DNA from: an uncultured Oscillospiraceae bacterium
Lineage (GTDB): Bacteria; Bacillota; Clostridia; Oscillospirales; Ruminococcaceae
Length of the DNA stretch: 21,806 nt
Reading direction: 5' to 3'
Assembly: GCA_900555435.1 (NCBI GenBank)
Contig: USLH01000017.1
Location: forward strand, 1 to 21,806
Shown piece by piece: positions 1-7,661 of this stretch (positions within the stretch are counted from its first letter, which is position 1; every line of letters starts with the position of its first letter). The notes beneath the pieces are model-generated. The model saw only the letters and a list, made by a program, of their open reading frames with translations. It ran no database searches and was not told the origin of the DNA. The position numbers and the translations under genes are program-made.

Positions 1-57
1 TTGACTCCTGATTTTTGCGTTCGCTGCAAGATTCGGGTTCAATCGATTGAGAAAAGG

Positions 58-124
58 AAAAGGCGGTTGCCTTTTCTGAATTTCCCGGCGGCCTGCTTTC
101 CGGCAGGCCGCCGTTTTTCTTTTT
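58..124 (+). terminator. Tandem hairpins with intrinsic terminator of an upstream gene
   Basis: Two hairpins follow each other. The first has a perfect 7-bp stem (58-64 with 69-75, AAAAGGC/GCCTTTT, loop GGTT). The second is a strong 10-bp GC stem (87-96 with 103-112) followed by a T-rich run from 114. The second has the form of a Rho-independent terminator and presumably ends a transcript entering from left of the window. I see no coding or RNA gene in bases 1-57. Confidence 0.8.
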
Positions 125-155
125 CGGGGGAGATTGTGAACTTTCTGTTTTTCCC

Positions 156-184
156 TTGAATTTTCCGGCGGTCTTCGATATAAT
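156..184 (+). promoter_or_regulatory. Sigma-A type promoter for the cyclophilin cluster
   Basis: A TTGAAT -35 box (156-161) and a perfect TATAAT -10 box (179-184) are separated by 17 bp. They lie 58 bp upstream of the first lipoprotein start and just after the terminator of the preceding unit, so this is the likely promoter of the first two cyclophilin genes. Confidence 0.8.
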
Positions 185-241
185 GAAAATAAGATTGCCG
201 AATTTTCGGCGGTTATGATTTGGAAAGGTTTGGTTTTTGCC

Positions 242-1138
242 ATGAAAGCATTGAAAAGAGCCGCAGCCCTTCTGGCGGCCTGTGCGCTTTGCGTGCCGCT
301 TTTTTCCGGCTGCGGGAAGAGCATCGATCCCAGTACCATCGAGTATATCCAGTTAGAGCAGCCCAAGGAAGGGGAGGATATCGCTATCGTCGATACCTCC
401 ATGGGCGAGATCACTGTCCTGCTTTACACCGACGAGGTGCCGGAGGTTGTCCAGAACTTCAAGGATCTGGTGAATCGGGGCTTCTACGACGGACAGATCG
501 TTTTCCATGTGGAGCCGGCTGCCGGGGCGGTCGCTACCGGATCCAGCACCCCGGACGGAAACGGCGGGGACTCCAACACTGGAAAGCCCAAGAAGGCGGA
601 GTATTCCTCCAATCTGTGGCCCTTCTCCGGGTCGGTAGCCATGCTCTGCTATGAGGCGGGTTCAATCTTTAACAAGACCAATTATTACGATTCCCGGTTC
701 TTCTTCATCGGCGATATTCCCGTCCAGGATGACCTGGTCAGCGAGATGGAACAGTATAACTTCCCGGCTATGATGAAGAACACCTTCATCCAGTACGGCG
801 GCGTGCCCCAGTTCGGGCAGTATCATTCCGTTTTCGGCAAGATCATCAGCGGCATGGACGTGGTGGACGCCATTCTGGATCTGCCCCTGACCTATGAGTC
901 GGTGGATCCTTACAATTCCGAGGCCTCCACGACTCAGGAGCAGTCGGCCAACAACCGGCCGCTGGAAGATGTGATCATCAATAAGATCACCCTTTCCACC
1001 TATGATCCCGCCGATTACGATCATTTGGACAATACGCCTACGGAAGAGGAATTAGAGGAGCTGGAGGACCGCAGCGCAGAGGAGCAGGCGAAGCTTGATG
1101 CCGCCCTCACCGGGCAGACCAGCCGGTCCGGCAACTAA
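242..1138 (+). CDS. Cyclophilin-fold lipoprotein with a degenerate active site
   Basis: 298-residue predicted lipoprotein. The start at 242 is chosen because it opens directly onto a signal peptide (KxxxKR then a hydrophobic stretch) ending in a lipobox F-S-G-C at Cys24, and a GGAAAGG lies upstream; an in-frame ATG at 215 has no ribosome site. Residues about 46-215 align with bacterial cyclophilins (GEITVLLY, VVQNF, GFYDG, SVFGKIISGMDVVD). The catalytic positions are lost, however: the usual FHRVI is FHVEP (no catalytic Arg), the FMIQGGD segment is replaced by a Gly/Ser/Thr-rich stretch (about 94-113), and NGSQFFI is reduced to DSRFFFI. It may therefore bind partners or act as a scaffold on the outer face of the membrane instead of isomerising prolines. 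It is the first of three related tandem genes, 13 bp before the next. Confidence 0.8.
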   Translation: MKALKRAAALLAACALCVPLFSGCGKSIDPSTIEYIQLEQPKEGEDIAIVDTSMGEITVLLYTDEVPEVVQNFKDLVNRGFYDGQIVFHVEPAAGAVATGSSTPDGNGGDSNTGKPKKAEYSSNLWPFSGSVAMLCYEAGSIFNKTNYYDSRFFFIGDIPVQDDLVSEMEQYNFPAMMKNTFIQYGGVPQFGQYHSVFGKIISGMDVVDAILDLPLTYESVDPYNSEASTTQEQSANNRPLEDVIINKITLSTYDPADYDHLDNTPTEEELEELEDRSAEEQAKLDAALTGQTSRSGN

Positions 1139-1151
1139 AAGGAGGAGCGCT

Positions 1152-1757
<606 letters not shown>

Positions 1758-1766
1758 GAAAAGAAA

Positions 1767-1800
1767 GCCCCGGCGGGAGAGACACTCTCACCGGGGCATT
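1767..1800 (+). terminator. Weak terminator or attenuator hairpin between cyclophilin genes 2 and 3
   Basis: The 7-bp arms GCCCCGG (1767-1773) and CCGGGGC (1791-1797) enclose a second short stem GAGAG/CTCTC. The stem is strong, but the tail is only ATTTAT. Because no separate promoter is evident before the next gene, this is more likely partial termination or processing than a full stop. Confidence 0.5.
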
Positions 1801-1825
1801 TATGCAAGAGAAAGGAACGAAAAAG

Positions 1826-2674
1826 ATGAAAAAACGATCCCTTTTTGCCGGCCTTCTAAGCCTTTTCTTTGCGGCGGCGTGCCTTTCCGGCTGCGGGAAA
1901 AGCGAGCCGAAGCAGTTTGTGAAAAATGCGGACGGCACCTATTCGGCGGCGACCTACGACGATTCCCTTCCCGTGGCGGTGATCGAGGTGGAAGGCTTTG
2001 GCACCATCCGGGCGGTGCTGTTTGAAGAAGATGCCCCAAAAGCGGTGGAAAATTTCATCACCCATGCGGAGGAGGGCTACTACGACGGATTGACCTTCCA
2101 TCGGGTGATCAACGAGTTCATGATCCAGGGAGGCGACCCCAACGGCGACGGCACCGGCGGCGAGAGCATCTGGGGCGAGAGCTTTAAGGACGAGTTCACC
2201 GACAGTCTCTGCAACTTCCGGGGCGCCCTTTCCATGGCAAACTCCGGCAAGGACACCAACGGCAGCCAGTTCTTCATCGTGCAGGAAAGTGACGGAAGCT
2301 CCTACACGGACTCTTATTTTGACAGCTTGGAGGAAAGCAACAGCCTGTCCGCTTCCAAGAAGGCCAAAAAGACGATGGAGCAGTACACGACGCTAGGTTA
2401 CACGACGGCGCAGCTTTCCGCCTACGGCATTACGGAGGAAGCACTGCGGGCCAGCTATGAGAAGCAGAATCAGGGGCAGACCAAGTTCTCCGGGGACGTC
2501 CGGAACTACTACCGGCAGGTAGGCGGCACGCCGTGGCTCGATAAGATGCACACCGTGTTCGGGCAGGTCATCGACGGCATGGACGTGGTAGACGCAATCG
2601 CAGCCGTCAGTGTGGACGACAACGATGCGCCTGCGGAGACTGTTACCATCACTTCAATCTCCATCGAAAGATAA
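1826..2674 (+). CDS. Peptidyl-prolyl cis-trans isomerase, cyclophilin-type lipoprotein
   Basis: 282-residue predicted lipoprotein PPIase. The start at 1826 has AAAGGA 9 bp upstream and opens onto MKKR, a hydrophobic core and the lipobox LSGC (Cys23); the in-frame ATG at 1802 lies just past the preceding hairpin and has no ribosome site. The cyclophilin core is catalytically complete: FHRVI (Arg93), FMIQGGD (Gln101), MANSGKDTNGSQFFI and TPWLDKMHTVFGQVIDGMDVVD. Between FFIVQ (about 152) and GGTPWLD (about 233) is an insert of about 80 residues, rich in Ser, Lys, Gln and Tyr, far longer than in the neighbouring cytoplasmic paralogue. It probably folds or isomerises secreted proteins at the outer face of the membrane. 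Confidence 0.93.
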   Translation: MKKRSLFAGLLSLFFAAACLSGCGKSEPKQFVKNADGTYSAATYDDSLPVAVIEVEGFGTIRAVLFEEDAPKAVENFITHAEEGYYDGLTFHRVINEFMIQGGDPNGDGTGGESIWGESFKDEFTDSLCNFRGALSMANSGKDTNGSQFFIVQESDGSSYTDSYFDSLEESNSLSASKKAKKTMEQYTTLGYTTAQLSAYGITEEALRASYEKQNQGQTKFSGDVRNYYRQVGGTPWLDKMHTVFGQVIDGMDVVDAIAAVSVDDNDAPAETVTITSISIER

Positions 2675-2676
2675 GG

Positions 2677-2780
2677 CTTGCATTGGAAAACTTGCATAGC
2701 TGTCATATAAAAAGTGAATAGCTGGTTAAAAGCCGTGAAAAAGCGGACTATTTGCAGGATTTCTGCTGAAAACTTGCATA
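2677..2780 (+). repeat. CTTGCAT direct repeats upstream of pckA
   Basis: CTTGCAT occurs three times in the gap before the PEP carboxykinase gene: 2677-2683, 2691-2697 and 2773-2779. The last two are part of a longer identical 13-mer, GAAAACTTGCATA (2686-2698 and 2768-2780). All lie upstream of the pckA promoter, so they could be sites for an activator or repressor. The function is not known. Confidence 0.55.
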
Positions 2781-2817
2781 TCTTTTGAAATCCGTCAAAT
2801 TGTTCACAAATAGGTCA

Positions 2818-2846
2818 TTGATTTTTTTACGAAAAAGCCGTATTAT
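2818..2846 (+). promoter_or_regulatory. Promoter of pckA
   Basis: TTGATT (2818-2823) and TATTAT (2841-2846) are separated by exactly 17 bp. They lie 60 bp upstream of the pckA start in an otherwise AT-rich gap, giving a short leader of about 50 nt. Confidence 0.75.
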
Positions 2847-2906
2847 GGTAAATGTAGAAAGTTGCGGCATTTGCCGGACCTTCAAATCACGAAAGGGGAA
2901 ACTGAA

Positions 2907-4688
2907 ATGCTTACCAACAACAAAAATGTGTTGAAGTGGGTTGACGAGATGGTCGCCCTTTGCAAACCGGACAAGGTCGTCTGGATCGACGGCAGCGAAG
3001 AACAGCTGAAAGCGCTCCGTGACGAAGCCATCGCCACCGGCGAGATGATCGAACTGAACCAGGAGAAGCTGCCCGGCTGCCTGTATCACCGCACGGCTCC
3101 CAACGACGTGGCCCGCGTGGAGGACCGCACCTTTATCTGCTCCAAGAAGAAGGAGGATGCAGGCCCCACCAATAACTGGAAAGATCCTGAAGAGATGCAT
3201 GCTCTTCTGAACAAGCTCTACGACGGCGTTATGAAGGGCCGTACCATGTACGTCATTCCTTACTCCATGGGCCCCATCGGCTCCAAGATGTCCAAGGTCG
3301 GCGTGGAAGTTTCCGACTCCCTGTACGTTGTCCTGAACATGGACATCATGACCCGTATGGGCAGACAGGCTTTCGTCCAGCTGGGCGATGAGTCCAACGA
3401 CTTCGTTCGTGGCCTGCATTCCAAGGCGGACGTGGATCCCGAGAACCGCTACATCGTTCACTTCCCCGAAGAGAACTCCATCTGCTCCATCAACTCCGCT
3501 TACGGCGGCAACGTGCTGCTGGGCAAGAAGTGCTTCGCTCTGCGTATCGCTTCCTACCAGGGCAAGAACGAGGGCTGGATGGCCGAGCATATGCTGATCC
3601 TTGGCATCGAGAATCCTCAGGGCGAGACCAAGTACGTCTGCGCTGCATTCCCCTCTGCCTGCGGCAAGACCAATCTGGCCATGCTCATTCCTCCGGAGAT
3701 CTACAAGAAACAGGGCTATAAGGTCTGGACCGTCGGCGACGACATTGCCTGGCTGCGGAAAGGCCCCGACGGACGTCTGTGGGCCATCAACCCCGAGAAC
3801 GGCTTCTTCGGCGTGGCTCCCGGAACCAACGAGAAGTCCAACCCCAACGCGCTGCACACCACCATGCGGGACACCATCTTCACCAACGTTGCCATCAACA
3901 ATGACGACAACACCGTCTGGTGGGAAGGTCTCGACAAGAATCCTCCTGTGAACGCCACCGAGTGGAAGGGCGCCAAGGTCAACGGCGTGGAGTACACCGC
4001 CGAGGGCAACAAGCTGGCTCATCCCAACTCCCGGTTCACCGCTCCCGCACGGAACTGCCCCTGCGTGAGCCCCGAATTCAACAATCCTCAGGGCGTGCCG
4101 ATCTCCGCTATCGTCTTCGGCGGACGTCGTGCAAAGACCGCTCCTCTGGTCTATCAGTCCTTCGACTGGAATCACGGCACCTTCGTTGGCTCTATCATGG
4201 CTTCTGAGACCACCGCTGCCGCTGCAGGCGCCGTCGGCGTTGTCCGTCGGGATCCTATGGCTATGCTGCCCTTCTGCGGCTACAACATGGGTGACTACTG
4301 GCAGCACTGGTTGGATATGGGCAAGGATCTGGGCGACAAGGCTCCTAAGATCTTCAACGTCAACTGGTTCCGTACCGACGACGAAGGCCACTTCATCTGG
4401 CCCGGCTTCGGCGACAACATGCGTGTCCTGATGTGGATCCTGGCTCGTTGCGAAGGCAAGGCCGACGCCGTCGAGACCCCCATCGGCTATGAGCCCAAGC
4501 CCGAAGATATCAACATCGAGGGCTTGAAGGACATCACCCTTGACACCATCAAGGGCCTGCTGGATGTGGACGTGGATCTGTGGAAGGCTGACACTGTCAG
4601 CATCGAAGAGTTCTACGCCAAGTTCGGCTCCAAGCTGCCTGCTGAAATGAAGCATCAGCTGGAAGCTCTGAAAGCTCGTCTGGGCTAA
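2907..4688 (+). CDS. pckG: Phosphoenolpyruvate carboxykinase (GTP)
   Basis: 593-residue cytosolic enzyme interconverting oxaloacetate + GTP and phosphoenolpyruvate + GDP + CO2. It is of the GTP-dependent family, not the ATP type: the P-loop is FPSACGKTN (248-256) with the hallmark hyper-reactive Cys252 of GTP enzymes, followed by VGDDIAW (276-282) for the second metal/nucleotide site, plus GPIGSKMSKVG and the RNCPCVSPEF region. Length fits the GTP family (about 600). The start at 2907 follows AAAGGGG; an in-frame start at 2862 would put the start only about 10 bp from the predicted transcription start and has no ribosome site. In a fermenter it may run in the carboxylating direction (PEP to oxaloacetate). 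It is a single-gene transcript with its own promoter and terminator. Confidence 0.97.
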   Translation: MLTNNKNVLKWVDEMVALCKPDKVVWIDGSEEQLKALRDEAIATGEMIELNQEKLPGCLYHRTAPNDVARVEDRTFICSKKKEDAGPTNNWKDPEEMHALLNKLYDGVMKGRTMYVIPYSMGPIGSKMSKVGVEVSDSLYVVLNMDIMTRMGRQAFVQLGDESNDFVRGLHSKADVDPENRYIVHFPEENSICSINSAYGGNVLLGKKCFALRIASYQGKNEGWMAEHMLILGIENPQGETKYVCAAFPSACGKTNLAMLIPPEIYKKQGYKVWTVGDDIAWLRKGPDGRLWAINPENGFFGVAPGTNEKSNPNALHTTMRDTIFTNVAINNDDNTVWWEGLDKNPPVNATEWKGAKVNGVEYTAEGNKLAHPNSRFTAPARNCPCVSPEFNNPQGVPISAIVFGGRRAKTAPLVYQSFDWNHGTFVGSIMASETTAAAAGAVGVVRRDPMAMLPFCGYNMGDYWQHWLDMGKDLGDKAPKIFNVNWFRTDDEGHFIWPGFGDNMRVLMWILARCEGKADAVETPIGYEPKPEDINIEGLKDITLDTIKGLLDVDVDLWKADTVSIEEFYAKFGSKLPAEMKHQLEALKARLG

Positions 4689-4703
4689 TCCTTTCGTGAT
4701 GAG

Positions 4704-4737
4704 AAACCGCTGCACCATCCCCGGTGCGGCGGTTTTT
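4704..4737 (+). terminator. Intrinsic terminator of pckA
   Basis: A 12-bp stem AACCGCTGCACC/GGTGCGGCGGTT (4705-4716 with 4723-4734, one G-U pair) with a 6-nt loop is followed by TTTTT. It starts 16 bp after the stop codon. Confidence 0.9.
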
Positions 4738-4870
4738 CCCTTTTCCGCAGCCTGTTCCACGGGTTTTCGCAGCTTTTTTACATTTTATACAAGAAATCCG
4801 GACAAAAATAGGCTACAATAAAAGCGAGGACGAAGCGCAGGGCTTTCTTTGCTTCGGGAAAGGGCAGGCT

Positions 4871-5773
4871 ATGTTCGGATACATCAAACCTTTGAAGCCG
4901 GAACTGAAGGTCCGGGAATTCGACACCTATCAGGCGGTGTATTGTGGGCTCTGCCGGGAGCTGGGAGATGCCTTCGGACCTTTCGCCAAGCTGACCCTCA
5001 GCTACGATTTTACCTTTATCGCCATGCTTGCCATGGCATTGGGGCAGGAGTTTCATGGCTTCTGCAAGGGGCGCTGCATGACGAACCCTTTCAAGAAAAA
5101 AAACTGCGCCGCCCCTTCGCCGGAGCTTTCTTTGGTAGCCGCCAGCGCCATGGTGCTTTTTTACCACAAGGTGCGGGACAACCTCCACGATGCAAGAGGG
5201 ATCGGGAAGCTCAAATATCTGCCGCTGCTGCCCTTTGCTTCTTCTGCCCGGAAAAAGGCGAAAAAGCGGTACCCTCAGGTGGACGAGGCGTTCGCATCCC
5301 TGATGAACCGGCAGTTTGCCTTGGAAAAACAGCACACCAAAAGCATCGACGCCGCAGCGGAGCCTACCGCCGCCGCTCTTCAGAAGATGATGCCCCTTTT
5401 AAGCGAGGATCCGGAAGAAAAGCGGGTGCTGGAGCGGTTTGGTTACCTGCTGGGGCGGTGGGTCTATCTGATGGATGCGCTGGACGATCTGGAGGACGAT
5501 GCAAAGCACCGATCCTATAACCCGTTTTTGGAGCGATGGGGGATCACCGACCGGAAGAGCCCCGATGAGGCGCAGAAGGCGGAGATCATCGCCTACGGCC
5601 GGGGCGTTTTGAACGTCACGGTGGCGGAACTGGGCGTCACTTATGAGCTTTTGGAGTTAAAGCGATACAAGCTGATTCTCGATAATATCATTTATTTCGG
5701 CCTTCCGAACTCCGCAGAGGAGATTTTCCGGAAAAAGGCCGCAGCGGTTCCCGAAAGCGGGAATCAATCATGA
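4871..5773 (+). CDS. DUF5685 family protein
   Basis: 300-residue protein of the DUF5685 family; function unknown. The start at 4871 gives the typical family N-terminus MFGYIKPLKPEL and follows AAAGGGC; an in-frame start at 4724 lies inside the pckA terminator. Conserved-looking features are YCGLC (Cys25, Cys28), LTLSYDFTF (42-50), CKGRC (Cys65, Cys69) and Cys79, which could bind a metal or Fe-S centre. Two acidic motifs, D103-N-L-H-D107 and the run D202-A-L-D-D-L-E-D-D210, resemble in spacing the paired DxxxD motifs of squalene/phytoene synthase-type enzymes; that similarity is my inference. No signal peptide is evident. The stop is 12 bp before the J-protein start, and the ribosome site of that gene overlaps the end of this one, so they are co-transcribed. 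Confidence 0.85.
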   Translation: MFGYIKPLKPELKVREFDTYQAVYCGLCRELGDAFGPFAKLTLSYDFTFIAMLAMALGQEFHGFCKGRCMTNPFKKKNCAAPSPELSLVAASAMVLFYHKVRDNLHDARGIGKLKYLPLLPFASSARKKAKKRYPQVDEAFASLMNRQFALEKQHTKSIDAAAEPTAAALQKMMPLLSEDPEEKRVLERFGYLLGRWVYLMDALDDLEDDAKHRSYNPFLERWGITDRKSPDEAQKAEIIAYGRGVLNVTVAELGVTYELLELKRYKLILDNIIYFGLPNSAEEIFRKKAAAVPESGNQS

Positions 5774-5785
5774 ATGGAGGCTGCA

Positions 5786-6457
5786 ATGGCTGTTACCGAT
5801 CCTTATAAAGTGTTGGGCGTGAGCCCCGAGGCGACGGACGAGGAGATCAAATCCGCATACCGTCAGCTGGTCAGAAAATATCATCCGGACAATTATGCCG
5901 ACAGCCCCCTGGCCGACCTTGCCAACGAGAAGATGCAGGAGATCAACGAAGCTTACGACATGGTGATGAAGAGCCGCCGGAGCGGCGCATCCGCAAGCGC
6001 TTCCGGCTCTTCTTATGATCCCAACGCCGGTTATTCCGGCGGCTATTCCGGAAACGCTTCCTACGGCGGGCAGTCTTCCGGTTTAAACGACATCCGCAGT
6101 CTGATCCAGCAGAACCGACTGGTGGAGGCGGAGGAGCTTTTGGACGGCATCCCCGCAAACCGCCGGGACGGGGAATGGTACTTCTTAAAAGGCACCATTT
6201 TCTTCAAACGGGGATGGCTGGACGATGCCATGAACAACTTCACCATCGCCTGTCGCATGAACCCCAATAACCCCGAATACCGTGCCGCCCTGAATCGGAT
6301 GATGTGGCAGCAGCAGGGAAATATGGGCTCCCCCAACGGCGCATACCGCACCGGGGGGAATGTAGGCGGCGCTTCGGCCTGCGACTGCTGCTCCAGCCTG
6401 CTTTGCGCCGACTGCTGCTGTGAGTGTATGGGCGGCGACCTGATCCCCTGCTGTTAA
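5786..6457 (+). CDS. J-domain protein with TPR-like middle and Cys-rich tail
   Basis: 223-residue cochaperone-like protein. Residues 5-62 form a J domain with the HPD motif at 33-35, which stimulates Hsp70 (DnaK) ATPase. A Ser/Gly/Tyr-rich linker (about 66-98) leads to a TPR-like helical region (about 102-172). The C-terminus (199-223) holds ten Cys in 25 residues and ends in PCC. It lacks the G/F region and CXXCXGXG zinc fingers of true DnaJ, so it is a specialised J-protein. The start at 5786 has GGAGG five bases upstream; the ATG at 5774 overlaps the preceding stop and would place the start ahead of that site. Its position between the DUF5685 gene and a membrane protein suggests it delivers Hsp70 to a partner in this cluster (inference). 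Confidence 0.9.
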   Translation: MAVTDPYKVLGVSPEATDEEIKSAYRQLVRKYHPDNYADSPLADLANEKMQEINEAYDMVMKSRRSGASASASGSSYDPNAGYSGGYSGNASYGGQSSGLNDIRSLIQQNRLVEAEELLDGIPANRRDGEWYFLKGTIFFKRGWLDDAMNNFTIACRMNPNNPEYRAALNRMMWQQQGNMGSPNGAYRTGGNVGGASACDCCSSLLCADCCCECMGGDLIPCC

Positions 6458-6471
6458 GGAGGCGGATTCTT

Positions 6472-7011
6472 TTGAAAAAGACCGGACAGATCGCCATTTG
6501 CAGCATGATGGCGGCTTTGAGTATGGTCATCATGATGCTGACCGGGCTGATCCCCATGGCGGAGTTTGCTCTGCCGGCCATTGCCGGGATCCTGCTGGTT
6601 CCGGTGGTGACGGAAGTGGGGTGGGGCGCCGGGTGGCTCACCTACGGGGCGGTGTCCTTATTGAGCCTGATCCTTGCTCCCAGCAAGGAATGCGCCCTTT
6701 ATTACCTGCTGTTCTTAGGGTGCTACCCCCTTTTGAAATCGAGGCTGGAGCACTGCCGCAGCCGGGTGGTGGAATGGGTACTGAAATTCCTGATCTTTAA
6801 CGTTCTGGCTGCCGGGATCGCAGCGCTGGCCATTTGGGTCTTTGCATTTCCGGGATACGAGGAGCTTTTGAAAGACGCACCGCTTGTGATCGCAGCCGGG
6901 TGGCTTTTTTTAAACGGGGTCTTTCTGGTTTACGACATCGCCGTGACCCGGCTGATCACCGGGTATGTTCGGTATTTCCGCCCCAAATATCTGCAAAAGT
7001 TTTTCCATTGA
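6472..7011 (+). CDS. Small polytopic membrane protein of unknown function
   Basis: 179-residue hydrophobic protein with about five predicted membrane segments (roughly residues 6-26, 32-50, 55-75, 98-122, 137-157). The start is a TTG at 6472, chosen because a full AAGGAGG (6456-6462) sits 9 bp upstream, overlapping the stop of the J-protein gene, and the protein then begins MKKTGQIA as expected for an inner-membrane protein; an in-frame ATG at 6424 lies within the previous gene and has no ribosome site. The overall look (short, N-terminal KK, a Gly/Pro-rich helix LPAIAGILLVPVV) recalls substrate-binding components of ECF transporters, but I do not recognise a substrate. It is the third gene of the DUF5685/J-protein operon. 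Confidence 0.82.
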   Translation: MKKTGQIAICSMMAALSMVIMMLTGLIPMAEFALPAIAGILLVPVVTEVGWGAGWLTYGAVSLLSLILAPSKECALYYLLFLGCYPLLKSRLEHCRSRVVEWVLKFLIFNVLAAGIAALAIWVFAFPGYEELLKDAPLVIAAGWLFLNGVFLVYDIAVTRLITGYVRYFRPKYLQKFFH

Positions 7012-7036
7012 GCCGGGAGATCCTCCCGGCATTTTT
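7012..7036 (+). terminator. Hairpin terminator after the membrane-protein gene
   Basis: The 8-bp stem GCCGGGAG/CTCCCGGC (7012-7019 with 7023-7030) has a 3-nt loop and is followed by ATTTTT. It begins at the base after the TGA. It probably ends the DUF5685 operon, although niaR starts only 25 bp later and may be reached by read-through. Confidence 0.7.
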
Positions 7037-7060
7037 GCGCATCCGGAAAGGAGTGGGCAT

Positions 7061-7585
7061 ATGGATGCAGCTCAGAGAAGAGAAGAGATCCGGAAGATCC
7101 TAGGCCGCAGCCGGGAACCGGTCAGCGCCGCTACCATCGCTTCAGAGGTACATGTCAGCCGGCAGATCGTGGTAGGGGACATCGCCCTGCTGCGGGCAGG
7201 CGGCGCCGACATTCAGGCCACCCCCCGGGGCTACATCCTGCAAACGCAGGACGAAAAGGCAGCCGACGGCCTTACCTATACCATCGCCTGCCGCCACAGC
7301 CGGGAAAATCTGGCGGAGGAGCTGTATGCCGTGGTGGACAACGGCGGAAGGCTTCTGGATGTGATCGTGGAACATCCGGTCTACGGCCAGCTGACGGGGA
7401 AGCTCCATATCTTTTCCCGGTTCGATGCCGATGCTTTTATGGAGAAATTGGCGGAGAACAATGCTTCGATTTTGTGCGACATTACCGACAATGTCCACCT
7501 GCATACCATTGCTTGTCGCTCGGAAGAGGACTATCGTCGAATTTTGTCCGTTCTGGAAGAAAAGGGCATCCTTTTTCAGAAATAA
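7061..7585 (+). CDS. niaR: Niacin-responsive transcriptional repressor NiaR
   Basis: 174-residue DNA-binding repressor of niacin uptake and NAD synthesis genes in Firmicutes, with nicotinate as co-repressor. Residues 5-58 are an HTH_11 type winged helix (AATIASEVHVSRQIVVGDIALL). Residues about 75-170 are a 3H domain with the expected His residues: His79 (CRHS), His105 and His116 (EHPVYGQ...LH), His146 and His148 (NVHLH). Some of these bind a divalent metal in the characterised family member. The start at 7061 follows AAAGGAG. The gene directly precedes the niacin transporter gene niaX, whose promoter carries a palindrome fitting a NiaR site, which supports the assignment. Confidence 0.92.
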   Translation: MDAAQRREEIRKILGRSREPVSAATIASEVHVSRQIVVGDIALLRAGGADIQATPRGYILQTQDEKAADGLTYTIACRHSRENLAEELYAVVDNGGRLLDVIVEHPVYGQLTGKLHIFSRFDADAFMEKLAENNASILCDITDNVHLHTIACRSEEDYRRILSVLEEKGILFQK

Positions 7586-7592
7586 CTTTCAC

Positions 7593-7621
7593 TTGACAGG
7601 CTCTCTCGAATGGATTACAAT
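7593..7621 (+). promoter_or_regulatory. Promoter of niaX
   Basis: Consensus TTGACA (7593-7598) and TACAAT (7616-7621), 17 bp apart, lie 8 bp beyond the niaR stop. This gives niaX its own strong promoter, with transcription starting inside the palindrome described at 7622-7645. Confidence 0.88.
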
Positions 7622-7645
7622 ATGTCTTGACACCTGTAATGACAT
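7622..7645 (+). promoter_or_regulatory. Putative NiaR operator
   Basis: A 24-bp imperfect palindrome with half-sites ATGTCTTGACAC and (reverse) ATGTCATTACAG, 9 of 12 positions alike. It abuts the -10 box and covers the expected +1, an ideal site for repression. The ATGTC...GACAT ends and the inner ACA/TGT are seen directly. The assignment to NiaR rests on the neighbouring niaR gene and the niacin transporter it precedes. Confidence 0.75.
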
Positions 7646-7661
7646 TTCGGGAGGCTTTTTT

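Noticed and set aside
20..50. GGGTTCAATC resembling a tRNA T-arm near the left edge
   Set aside because: The flanking bases do not form a 5-bp T stem and no acceptor strand follows.
2800..2809. TTGTTCACAA as a possible Rex or similar redox-regulator site upstream of pckA
   Set aside because: Only TTGT/ACAA ends match and the spacing is shorter than the usual Rex operator; too weak to call.
2748..4760. A very long open reading frame (about 670 codons) antisense to the PEP carboxykinase gene
   Set aside because: It is a shadow caused by the strong codon bias of pckG; the product is low in complexity, rich in His/Val/Gly and shows no family features, and it has no ribosome site.
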